Shown here: positions 43,845 to 53,129 of the stretch, one piece after another
Numbering within the stretch: position 1 is the stretch's first letter
Layout of the letters: each line of letters starts with the position of its first letter
NCBI GenBank assembly: GCA_023362775.1
Contig: JALMGJ010000025.1
Location: forward strand, 4,912,001 to 4,976,000
Direction: 5' to 3'
Length of the DNA: 64,000 nucleotides
Source of the DNA: Charina bottae
Lineage: Eukaryota > Chordata > Lepidosauria > Squamata > Charinaidae
Translations under genes and position numbers: made by a program
Notes under the pieces: generated by a model
Databases searched by the model: none
What the model was told of the DNA's origin: nothing
What the model saw: the letters and a program-made list of their open reading frames with translations, nothing else

Positions 43845-46655
43845 CTATTTAATGTTATATTCTTTTTGAATATATTTTATGAAGGGGTCCCATGTTTCAT
43901 TATACTTCCCCATTTCTTTTCCTTTTATTAAATTTGTTAATTTGTCTGATTGCATTAAATCCATTACTTTTATAATCCATTCTTCTTTTGTTGGAATATT
44001 TTCTTGTTTCCAGTATTGGGCGTATTTTATCCTTGCAGCTGTACTTAGATACTGAAATAAAATCTTTTGTTTTTTATTTATATTGTCTTCGATTTTACCC
44101 AATAAATATAATTCTGGTCTCATTCTTATTTCTTTGTCGAATATTTTACATACATATTTATGTATTTTGACCCAATATTTTTTTGCTTTTTCACATAGCC
44201 ACCATACATGGTAGAAAGAACCTCTTTTCTTTTTGCATTTCCAACATAAAGTAGAGTTACTCATTTTTGATCTAAATAATACCTCAGGAGACATGTACCA
44301 TCTAAAAATCATTTTATACATGTTTTCTCTTAAATCATTACTTAAAGTAAATTTTATATTTTTGACCCAGATTTCTTGCCAATCTTCATATGTAATTTCA
44401 ATTCCTAAATTTTCCTCCCATTTTTTCATGTATTTTTTAATTTTTATGTACTTGGTTTTCATTTCCAGTAATGTTTTATATATTTTAGAGATTAAATGTT
44501 CTTCCGCTTTTTTTAATATATTATCCCAATTATTTTCTATTTTTGTAAATTGATAATTTTTTTCGTCTATTTTATATTGCTCTTTTAATTGGAAATATGT
44601 AAACCAATGACATATTATATTTTCATTTTCTAGTTCTTCCCTTGTTTTAAGTTTCTGAGTATTTCCTTCAAATTTTAACAAATTTTTATATCTTATATAT
44701 TCTTTTTTATTTTGACTCCCTAATCTGGTACATGCCTCTTGGGTTGACACCCATAGTGGAAGATTTGGTAATAGTGTTTTTTTGTATTTGTTCCAAATAT
44801 TTAGCAAGGATTTTCTTATTATGTGGTTATTAAATGCCTTATGTATTTTGCTTTTATTATACCACATGTAACCGTGCCAACCATATCTATTGTCATGTCC
44901 TTCTAAATTCAGTAATTTTTCATTTTCTAGTTTTATCCAATCTTTAATCCATATTAGGCCACATGTTTCATAATATAATTTAAGGTCTGGCATTGCTAAT
45001 CCCCCTCTATCTTTTGTGTCTTGTAAATATTTTAATTTTATTCTAGGTTTTTTCTTTTGCCATATAAATTTGGATATTTCTTTTTGCCATTTTATAAAAA
45101 CTTGGTTTTTAATCATAATCGGGATTGTTTGGAACAAATACAAAAATCTTGGTAGTATATTCATTTTTATTGTAGCAATTCTCCCCAGTAATGATAACTG
45201 TAGATTTGCCCATTGTTCAAGATCTTTTTTAATTTCTTTCCATAAATTTTCATAGTTATTTTTATACAAATCTAAGTTGTTATCTGTTAGTTGTATTCCT
45301 AAATATTTTAATTTTCTGACATTTTGAAATCCTGTTATTTGTTCTAATTGACTTTTTTCTTCTTTTGTCATATTTAAAATTATCATTTTGGTTTTCTGTA
45401 TATTAATTTTAAATCCTGATAAATCGCCATATTCTTGTAATTTTAAAATTAATTTTTCTATTGTATTTCTTGGGTTTTGTATTGTTATTACTAGATCATC
45501 TGCGAACGCCTTTAGTTTATGATTATCCTGTTTTACCTTGATCCCTTCTATATTTTGATCTTTCCTGATTTCTTCCAGTAATACTTCTAGAACCAATATG
45601 AATAATAATGGTGAAATGGGACAGCCTTGCCTTGTGCCTTTTGTTATTGTACATTCTTGGGTTTCTTCTTCATTTACCATTATTCTTGCTTTTTGAGTTT
45701 TATATATTGCTCTTATTGCTTTTATAAATTTTTCCCCAAAGTTTCTATTTTCTAGTATTTTAAACATAAATTCCCAATTAACGTTATCGAAAGCTTTCTC
45801 CGCATCTAGAAATAATAACATTATTGGTTTTTTGTTATGAACGTTTGCGTATTCAATTAGATTGATCACATGTCTTATATTTTCTTTTATTTGTCTGTTC
45901 GGTAAGAAACCATTTTGATCTTGATTAATAATTTTCTGTAAAAAAAATTTTAACCTTTCCGCAAGAATGATGGCAAATATTTTGTAATCACTGTTTAGTA
46001 AGGAAATTGGCCTATAATTTTTACATTCTGTTAAGTCTTGGTTTTCTTTTGGTATTAGTACAATATTTGCTTCTCTCCATGATATTGGTATATCTGCCCC
46101 TTGTAGTATTGAATTGAATAGAATTTTTAATGGATTAATTAGATGTTCTTGAAATTTTTTGTAATATTCGGCTATAAAACCATCATTTCCTGGTGTTTTC
46201 CCTGTTTTTAATCTTTTGATTGCATCTTTGATTTCTTGTGTTGTAATGTTATTATTTGTAAAATCTTTATCTTCTTCTGTTAATTTTTCTAGTTTACATT
46301 TTTCAATATATTCATCTATTTTATTTTTTGATATTTGTTGTTTTTGATATAGTCTGGTATAGTAGTCAAAGAAAGCCTTTTTGATATCTTCATTATATAT
46401 CAAATCTTTATTCTTATCTCTAATTTTTGAAATGATTTTTTTTTCTTTTTCTTTCCTTAATTTGTATGCCAGCCATTTTCCTGGTTTATTTGCATGTTCG
46501 AAATTTCTTTGTTTGATAAATTTTAGTTTTCTATTCAATTCTTCTGTTAGTTCTATTTTAATTTGAAGTTGCAATAATTTTATTTGGTTTCTTAATTCCT
46601 CTTTTTCTTTTTTCTTTCTATTGTTTTTTTGCAGTTCTAGTTCTTCTTTTTTCAT
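43845..46655 (-). CDS. L1 ORF2 C-terminal three quarters (RT + Cys domain)
   Basis: 936 open codons. Residues 1-130 are a Lys/Glu-rich linker. The RT spans roughly 145-400: GNDGFIAEYYKKF (156-168), NYRPISLLNSDYKIF (213-227), LLFLDAEKAFD with catalytic Asp 284, KGTRQGCPISPLLF (339-352), and FADD with Asp 386-387. The thumb region has KYLGIQLT (450-457) and LPRFLYLFQTIP. The C-terminal cysteine motif is C804-x2-C807, H816, C821. The family length is about 1,250, so the N-terminal endonuclease is lost; a TAG lies 12 codons upstream of the first Met. The RT residues look intact but without the endonuclease it should not move itself. Confidence 0.93.
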   Translation of the reverse strand: MKKEELELQKNNRKKKEKEELRNQIKLLQLQIKIELTEELNRKLKFIKQRNFEHANKPGKWLAYKLRKEKEKKIISKIRDKNKDLIYNEDIKKAFFDYYTRLYQKQQISKNKIDEYIEKCKLEKLTEEDKDFTNNNITTQEIKDAIKRLKTGKTPGNDGFIAEYYKKFQEHLINPLKILFNSILQGADIPISWREANIVLIPKENQDLTECKNYRPISLLNSDYKIFAIILAERLKFFLQKIINQDQNGFLPNRQIKENIRHVINLIEYANVHNKKPIMLLFLDAEKAFDNVNWEFMFKILENRNFGEKFIKAIRAIYKTQKARIMVNEEETQECTITKGTRQGCPISPLLFILVLEVLLEEIRKDQNIEGIKVKQDNHKLKAFADDLVITIQNPRNTIEKLILKLQEYGDLSGFKINIQKTKMIILNMTKEEKSQLEQITGFQNVRKLKYLGIQLTDNNLDLYKNNYENLWKEIKKDLEQWANLQLSLLGRIATIKMNILPRFLYLFQTIPIMIKNQVFIKWQKEISKFIWQKKKPRIKLKYLQDTKDRGGLAMPDLKLYYETCGLIWIKDWIKLENEKLLNLEGHDNRYGWHGYMWYNKSKIHKAFNNHIIRKSLLNIWNKYKKTLLPNLPLWVSTQEACTRLGSQNKKEYIRYKNLLKFEGNTQKLKTREELENENIICHWFTYFQLKEQYKIDEKNYQFTKIENNWDNILKKAEEHLISKIYKTLLEMKTKYIKIKKYMKKWEENLGIEITYEDWQEIWVKNIKFTLSNDLRENMYKMIFRWYMSPEVLFRSKMSNSTLCWKCKKKRGSFYHVWWLCEKAKKYWVKIHKYVCKIFDKEIRMRPELYLLGKIEDNINKKQKILFQYLSTAARIKYAQYWKQENIPTKEEWIIKVMDLMQSDKLTNLIKGKEMGKYNETWDPFIKYIQKEYNIK

Positions 46656-46813
46656 TTTTACCCTTCCATTGTAGAAAAGTACATAAAACTAATAGAATAA
46701 GTGGGAGGTCTTATACTCTCTCTCTTTCTCAATATTCTGTACTTTTCCAGACCGAACAGAAACTTCAGTGATCAGGAGATATATAAAAATATTTAAAGAG
46801 GTGGGCTGTTAAG

Positions 46814-47645
46814 AGTTTCTACCCTGTCCAAGTGCCTGGGGGCTGTAGGGGCCTGGATGGGGAAAAACAGGCTTCGACTGAACCCTAGTAAGACAGAGTG
46901 GCTGTGGATTAATGGCTCCTCGATATCTAGGAAATTACCATCCTTAGTTCTGGATGGGGTAGCACTGCCCCAGACAGACCCGGTACGTAACTTGGGGGTC
47001 CTCCTGGACTCATGACTCCTGCTCAAAGATCAGGTGGCAGTCATGGCCAGGAAGGCCTTTGCACAACTTCGTGTTGTGCGCCAGTTACGACCTTTCCTGG
47101 AACGAGAGGCCCTTCGAACGGTCACTCATGCCCTGGTTATCTCACATATAGACTACTGTAACATGCTCTACATGGGGCTACCCTTGAAGAGTATCCGGAA
47201 GCTTCAGCTGATCCAGAATGCGGCCGCACGAACCATCTTGGAAGTCCCATATCGGACACATGTAACACCATTGTTACGCGAGCTGCACTGGGTTCCAGTT
47301 TGCTTCCGGGTGCAATTCAAGGTGTTGGTTATGACCTTTAAAGCCCTTCATGGCATGGGACCAGGTTACCTAAGGGACCGTCTTATCCCCATTACATCGT
47401 CCCGTCCCATCCGGTCATGCAGGGAGGGCATGCTACGGACCCCATCGGTTAAAGAATTCCATCTAACGGGGTCACGGAAGTGTGCCTTCTCTGCAGTAGC
47501 GCCTGCTCTGTGGAATATCCTTCCCCCAGAGTTAAGACAGTCCACCTCGCTCCTGGACTTCAGGAAAAAACTCAAGACTTGGCTTTGCCAACAGGCCTGG
47601 GGCGGGAAGAAGAGTATAAACTCTTGGGGATGGCTAACACCTTAA
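46814..47645 (+). pseudogene. LINE (L2/CR1-clade) ORF2 end, one stop
   Basis: One reading frame with a single TGA at about 47011-47013. Landmarks: LSKCLGAVGAWMGKNRLRLN, KTEWLW, VRNLGVLLDS, then THALVISHIDYCNMLYMGLP, LQLIQNAAARTILEVPY, THVTPLLRELHWVPV, FKALHGMGPGYLRDRLIP, AFSAVAPALWNILPPELR and FRKKLKTWLC. These are the post-RT signatures of L2/CR1 (Jockey superfamily) proteins. The RT catalytic region is truncated away, so it is not functional. Confidence 0.88.
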
Positions 47646-47806
47646 GATGGCCCTAGAATTGCCCTTCCAATGTTTTAAAGAAGACATCACCATCTTGATT
47701 TTATTATATTTATTGTATTTTTAAATTGTCTATTTTAATGGTTAATGTTTTATTGAATTGTAAACTGCCCAGAGTCCCTTTGAGGGAGTTGGGCGGTGAA
47801 AAATCA

Positions 47807-47808
47807 AA

Positions 47809-47851
<43 letters not shown>

Positions 47852-47853
47852 AT
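47807..47853. repeat. (AAAT)n tail of the LINE
   Basis: About 11 AAAT units forming the 3' tail of the L2-like insertion, immediately before the right TSD. Confidence 0.95.
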
Positions 47854-47879
47854 ATATTTTAAAGAGGTGGGCTGTTAAC

Positions 47880-49755
47880 AGGAAAGACATTCCAACAGGG
47901 AAGAATAACGCAAGAGGAAGATCTACGAAGACCTGTTGCCTGAAATGTTTGCAGTATTCTCCCTAATGGCAGGGCTGGCCCTTCTTGATTATTAAACATG
48001 CCTAAAGAGAGAAAGTGTATACATGCATAATTATTTATTGCTTGTAGCTCCCTTTTCTACCATAATAAAACTCCAGACAACATACATAGAATGCCTGTGT
48101 CAATCACCATGAAGCAGTCAAATGGATGTGAAGATTATCAAGATCAATATAATAAAGCAGTCCTGTTAATTAGATATAAGAAAAATAGATGCAAAATGTC
48201 TTACATTACAGAGGTGTCATAAAAAGCCCAATGAATTTTATCATTCAGAAGTCAATCAGTTTTGGCAATTCAATTATATATATAAAATTGAGGAGCCTCA
48301 CAAATAATAATGGAGATAAGACTTCGGTATTCTTTAGGCTCTCCTTAAAAAAATTCTGGAAGGCTGTATGTCTGATATCTTAATTCTTTAAAATACAGAA
48401 CTGACAAAAATAGATGACAAATTGTTATTAGTTATAAAGCTGAATACACACACACACACACACTGTATATAGATTGCTGTGCAAGTAGTTGTTTAGCTTT
48501 CTGAATAGGAAAATGTATTCAGACCTTTGTTCAAGTAATTAAATGTTATATTATCATAAATGTAATCTTGTCTGTATCTATTTTATTATTACTACTATAA
48601 ATTAATACTGGTAGTACAAATTATTACTACAAATTACTATTAACAAATTCATCAATGACATGCTCAATTGTTATTAACTCGTTTAGCTTATGTTAACTTA
48701 TCCTGAAAAGGAACTATCTGTTTTTAGATATATGTATTTCCCGACTACAGATATTTTTATATCTGACATGTTACTTCTATGCTTATTTTGTACTCTGATA
48801 CCAAACCCTCTATACAAAAAAATTCAGTAGAATTTCTCTTGAAATAATAATGGATAAAAAAGTAAGCAGTGTCAGAATTAATGCTAATGTTATTTGACAA
48901 GCATTTGAAAGTTTGTTTCCCATAATGTGTTATGGGTTGCATTACTGATTTTCATTACTTCTCTTTATATGCATGATGCTAAAGGAATAGAATAAAACAT
49001 GAACACGGTACACTAAATCCTTAGGGAGGGATTTGATACCAGCCATGGGGGAATGGAAGTGATTAAACTAAAATTAAACAATATGAGGCTCTAGGACTGC
49101 CTGTATTTCCCAAAAAGCTTGGGGCAGTCCCTAGAGCCATCCAAATTAAACCAGTTTGTAATTTTCAATGTGACTGAAAAGGCAAATAATTGAATACAAA
49201 GGAAAGATCATATTAACCATACTGAATTTAATTTAAATTATACATTTAAAAAATTGTCCTTGCCTCCTTGATTTCTTCATCTTGGCCTCACCTACTTTTT
49301 GCATGATACCACTCAAAAAACAAGTGGAAACATTAAATTAGTAAAGATATCCTATTCCAAAGTCTTGAAATAGAGCTAGCAAATAACAATAATGAACAGG
49401 ATTGTACAACATAATGCTAGCATGTCCTCAGCTCATGAAGAATGCTAACATCTATCCCAGCTAGTGTAGTCAAATCCCACTACAATTTCTGTCCCCGATT
49501 CTGAAATCTGTCATTGCTTTAATGCCATTGTCACAGGGGGTGTGCTGATAATCCTTGTGCCATGTCAGTCAAACCAACAAATGGACAGTTCTGTTCACAT
49601 GCAATTTCAGAAGCAGGGCTAATAATTAATTCAATGGCAATAACTACCATTTCCCAATTATTATCCTAACCCTGACTTGCAAATTGTAATTTCTAAGGTT
49701 TTGAAACAGGAGTCACTTTATCCTTACAGTTAGGAAACCTTGATTGTGAAATTCA
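47880..49755. other. Unassigned AT-rich DNA
   Basis: No feature recognised other than a (CA)n run at 48447-48464. Confidence 0.45.
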
Positions 49756-49768
49756 GATATGGTTAACC

Positions 49769-50058
49769 CAGAGCTTTCCAAACTGTGTGTCGGGACACGT
49801 TAGTGTGTCGGCTGCAGTGTCTGGGTGTGTCGCGGCTGCTGCTGCCTCCGAGCCCTGCCAGGATTCCGCGCAGGTCTTAGTGCCTGCCTTGTGCCTGGCT
49901 GCCTCCAAACCTGCTGTGATTCCACGCAGGTCCTAGTGCCTGCCTTGTGCCTTGCTGTAAGAGTGTGTCGCAAAATGTTGCCCTGCTGTAAGAGTGTGTC
50001 GCAAAATGATGCATGTCTAAAAAGTGTGTCACCAACATGAAAAGTTTGGAAAGCTCTG
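49769..50058. mobile_element. hAT MITE with two minisatellite units
   Basis: 290 bp, ends cagagctttccaaact and agtttggaaagctctg (16-bp perfect inverted ends), 8-bp duplication ggttaacc (49761-49768, 50059-50066). Inside are two units of a 56/57-bp repeat (type A then type B), and the sequence gtaagagtgtgtcgcaaaat twice. Second copy at 50941-51485. Confidence 0.93.
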
Positions 50059-50069
50059 GGTTAACCAGT

Positions 50070-50585
50070 CCATAGTTCTGTTCACTAGTGGGGTATAGGC
50101 CACGTCCCTTTTACATTCGCTGATATGTGAAGGTTGCAGAAGTTATGTATGCATCTTGGGGGGAAAAACTAGGGGAATCATATAAACTTTGACTCCACCC
50201 CATTCCGCCTTCATAGCTGAAGCAGTGCCGTTTGTTATCTAAACAAAAGCCAGCCACAAAATGAGCTCTTAAATTCTTCTTATTTTTCCATCTCTTATGC
50301 CAGCAGGATATATACCTACAGTTCACTAGAATGAAGCATTCAAGTCAATCATATGGCTTACTCATAGGATTAGTTTACCATGATAACTAGATTACATGCC
50401 TTTCATAGTATTTATGTATCAGCAAAAGGCAGCTCTTCCTCCCCATGACCAATGTTTCTGATCTGAGCCCTGGAATTTGGATACAGACAAAGATGCACCA
50501 GATAAGCAGCATACAAAGGTATTCAAGGAAATTAGTTAGCAACTATCTAACATGCTGAATGGAAAAGAATATTCAATAAGCAACA
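50070..50585. other. Unassigned DNA
   Basis: No feature recognised. Confidence 0.4.
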
Positions 50586-50588
50586 AAT

Positions 50589-50707
50589 GGAAACCTGTGG
50601 CCCTCCAGATGTTGCTGACCACAGCTCCCAGCATCTCTTTTGGACCATACTGACTGGAATCGCTGGAAATTATAATTCAGCAATAACTGGAAAGCGACAG
50701 GTTCCCA
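50589..50707. mobile_element. Foldback MITE
   Basis: Arms aacctgtggccctccagatg and the complementary agcaataactggaaagcgac with aggttcc at the end; middle acagctcccagcatctc. A familiar reptile foldback, diverged. No clean TSD. Confidence 0.6.
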
Positions 50708-50940
50708 GTAGGTACTTATGACTGTTTTCTTGCTATTCTTTTGTATCAATTAGCACTTGTGGGACCATCCTTAGTATGTAATTACAAACTAGGTAAAACT
50801 CTGTCAGGAAAATACATTTTAGAAGGCAGGAATCTTTTTCTAATTAAAAAATACACTGCAGTACATGCACTCAGTGTTTCCTAATTTTAGTACATATAAA
50901 TACTAAAACATTTTAATGACATTTACAGAATGCATTACAG

Positions 50941-51485
50941 CAGAGCTTTCCAAACTGTGTGTCGGGACACGTTAGTGTGTCGGCTGCAGTGTCTGGGTGT
51001 GTCGCGGCTGCTGCTGCCTCTGAGCCCTGCCAGGATTCCGTGCAGGTCCTAGTGCCTGCCTTGTGCCTTGCTGCCTCCAACCCTGCTGTGATTCCGCACA
51101 GGTCCTAGTGCCTGCCTTGTGCCTTGCTGCCTCCGAGCCCTGCCAGGATTCCGCGCAGGTCCTAGTGCCTGCCTTGTGCCTTGCTGCCTCCAAACCTGCT
51201 GTGATTCCACGCAGGTCCTAGTGCCTGCCTTGTGCCTTGCTGCCTCCGAGCCCTGCCAGGATTCCGCACAGGTCCTAGTGCCTGCCTTGTGCCTTGCTGC
51301 CTCCGAGCCCTGCCAGGATTCCGTGCAGGTCCTAGTGCCTGCCTTGTGCCTTGCTGCCTCCAAACCTGCCACCAGGATTCTGCGCAGGTCCTAGTGCCTG
51401 CCTTGTGCCCTGCTGTAAGAGTGTGTCGCGAAATGATGCATGTCTAAAAAGTGTGTCACCAACATGAAAAGTTTGGAAAGCTCTA
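50941..51485. mobile_element. hAT MITE with seven minisatellite units
   Basis: 545 bp, same ends as 49769-50058 (the last base mutated, ctct then a), perfect 8-bp duplication cattacag (50933-50940, 51486-51493). Length differs from the sister copy because the internal minisatellite holds seven units and not two. Confidence 0.93.
51015..51412. repeat. 56/57-bp minisatellite, seven units
   Basis: Units start at 51015, 51072, 51128, 51185, 51241, 51298 and 51355. Type A (57 bp) carries ccctgccaggattccg and type B (56 bp) ctgctgtgattcc. The order is A B A B A A B', the last being a hybrid with ctgccaccaggattctg. Open frames on both strands here are by-products of the period being a multiple of three in type A. 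Confidence 0.92.
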
Positions 51486-51494
51486 CATTACAGT

Positions 51495-52380
51495 GTATAT
51501 AGGGTTTTTTTTAAATGTTGATTTTGTAGTCTGTAAAGTATGCCATTTTTTTCCTTCTCAGAGATTTGAAAGAGAAACTTATTTTGAGGTGAAGAGCCCA
51601 TTATTACTTCACAGAGATGATTTCTTGGAGAAAATTAAGGCATGAGCAGTGAAAATTGAAGATTCACTGCAGGCATATAGCATCCTGCTGTTCGTATATT
51701 GAATGCAAATGCGACCAGTGGGTGGTTTCCCTATCTCTCTTATCTCTCTATATGAAATGATCACAAAACATTAATATCAAATTGTTCATCAACCATTACA
51801 AAGACAATGTCATATTAAAAGGTCATTCTTGTCTATTTTCTGTATGGTACCCATTATTATGCAACAAACATAACAAAGTTGCTATGCTTTTGTCAATTGA
51901 CTTTATGGATCTCTTTTTTTTTTTTTAATTTCATGGGGAATGGTATATTTTGTTTTGTTCAATTATGAAGCAGGACAGGGCCATTTGAATGAGAAGTGCA
52001 TTTCCCAAACCACTAAGCATTTTTGCAAAAGCATAATCAAAGAATAGCACCTCTCATACTACTAGGAACATTCTAACTTGATAAGTCCATTGTCGCGTAA
52101 CAGAAGCATGGGCATCTGCAGGAAGACAAGGGCGGACAAAAGACAAACCTTTATGATGAAGCTATTGCATAAATGATGTTAAGAACATAACTGCAGCATT
52201 CATGTGAAGTCATCACTGTGTGTGTACATGTGTGTTGCCCTTTTGATACCATCATGATTTGCAGCAGATGCTGCTAAATGAAATAGTTATCAACTAGCCA
52301 TTGATCTGCCAGCAGTTGATCTCAACCAGAAGTTGATCAGGCCACTTATGACTTCTTCCATCTACTATTTTAAAAAGAGC
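51495..52380. other. Unassigned AT-rich DNA
   Basis: No feature recognised. Confidence 0.4.
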
Positions 52381-52399
52381 CTGGATTTCTTCAACAGAA

Positions 52400-53110
52400 C
52401 TAGCAATATCTCAGTAAGCAACAACATAGACAATTGGCAATGAACATGGATACAGGAGTGGAGACAGACCTGTCAAAGGCACAAACCCATCAGGGATCTA
52501 GTGGAACAAAGCACCATCAGGACAGGAGAAATCACTTCAGGAAATGATGGGCTGGGTTGACTCTCAGTAGAAGAGCTGTTGTTCCTATAGCCATCTAAAG
52601 ACATCAGAGGCCTTAAAAAGGCTGGAGACCCTTTAAATTCTGGTCCTGCTAACTTTTGTGTCTAAATTCTGTGACCCTTTCAGAAGCCTCAGACTCATGT
52701 GTGGCTAGGAAATTGCAGAGGCAATGGAAGGGTAATCTTCTGAGACAATTATATCAGGTGGGCAACATAAAAGGGAATACTAATTGAGGAGATGTAATAT
52801 AATGGACAGAAGGAATAACCTTGAGGAATAGGAGGAAGAGCCACAACCGAGTCAATAGTCAGGTAAAAGAAATCTGAGTCCCGGGCAAAAATGTAATTCG
52901 AAAAAGCAGCTCAGACATGACACTCCCTAGTTCTCCTGAAGAAAAAGGGAGAGAGGGAGGAGGAAGCACATGTACGCTTGCAAGATTCTGTTACTAAGGT
53001 AGTAGTATTAGCTTGCATGTCTTGGTTTACAAGTTTGGTTGACCTTGGAGGGCTGATATCTGGGGTTCATCATATTCAGGGTCCTTTAATGATTTTTAGG
53101 AACTCCTGAT
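52400..53110 (-). mobile_element. Gypsy chromovirus 5' end fragment
   Basis: Its right half aligns by eye with 15560-15800. Shared are gagccac...gtcaggtaa, the purine block (gggagagagggagg), cttgcaagattctgttacta and the LTR edge gggctgatatc. So an LTR plus start of the internal region on the minus strand. The left part (52400-52840) is probably gag but has no clear motif. Confidence 0.6.
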
Positions 53111-53129
53111 CCTGCAGACATGACACAAA

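Larger units (their letters stand above)
43602..46675 (-). mobile_element. Young 5'-truncated L1
   Basis: Minus-strand L1 of about 3.07 kb. The poly(A)/TTA-rich tail is at 43602-43625, followed by a 3' UTR with a further T-rich tract and (ATT)n at 43797-43842, then ORF2 to 46655. The 5' break is near 46670. The intact 936-codon frame indicates a recent insertion. No TSD could be identified with confidence; rearrangement at the 5' end may hide it. Confidence 0.92.
46813..47857 (+). mobile_element. L2-like LINE 3' part with 21-bp TSD
   Basis: A 1.05-kb LINE end between perfect 21-bp duplications (46792-46812 and 47858-47878, both containing aaagaggtgggctg). The internal frame encodes ORF2 after the RT. 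The 3' end is attgtaaactgcccagagtc, gggagttgggcggtgaaaaa and an (AAAT)n array. The same family occurs at 7.2, 16, 30.2, 57.5 and 59.9 kb. Confidence 0.92.

Noticed and set aside
43561..46700. gaaaag(a/t) as a TSD for the 936-codon L1
   Set aside because: Only 6-7 matching bases in AT-rich flanks and not adjacent to both ends.
51015..51412. CRISPR-like array
   Set aside because: Units are contiguous without unique spacers and sit in a eukaryotic transposon.
51049..51447. Repetitive open frames on both strands (up to 107 codons) that look like a tandem-repeat protein
   Set aside because: They follow the 56/57-bp minisatellite inside a MITE. Frames exist on both strands and change with unit type, so they are by-products.
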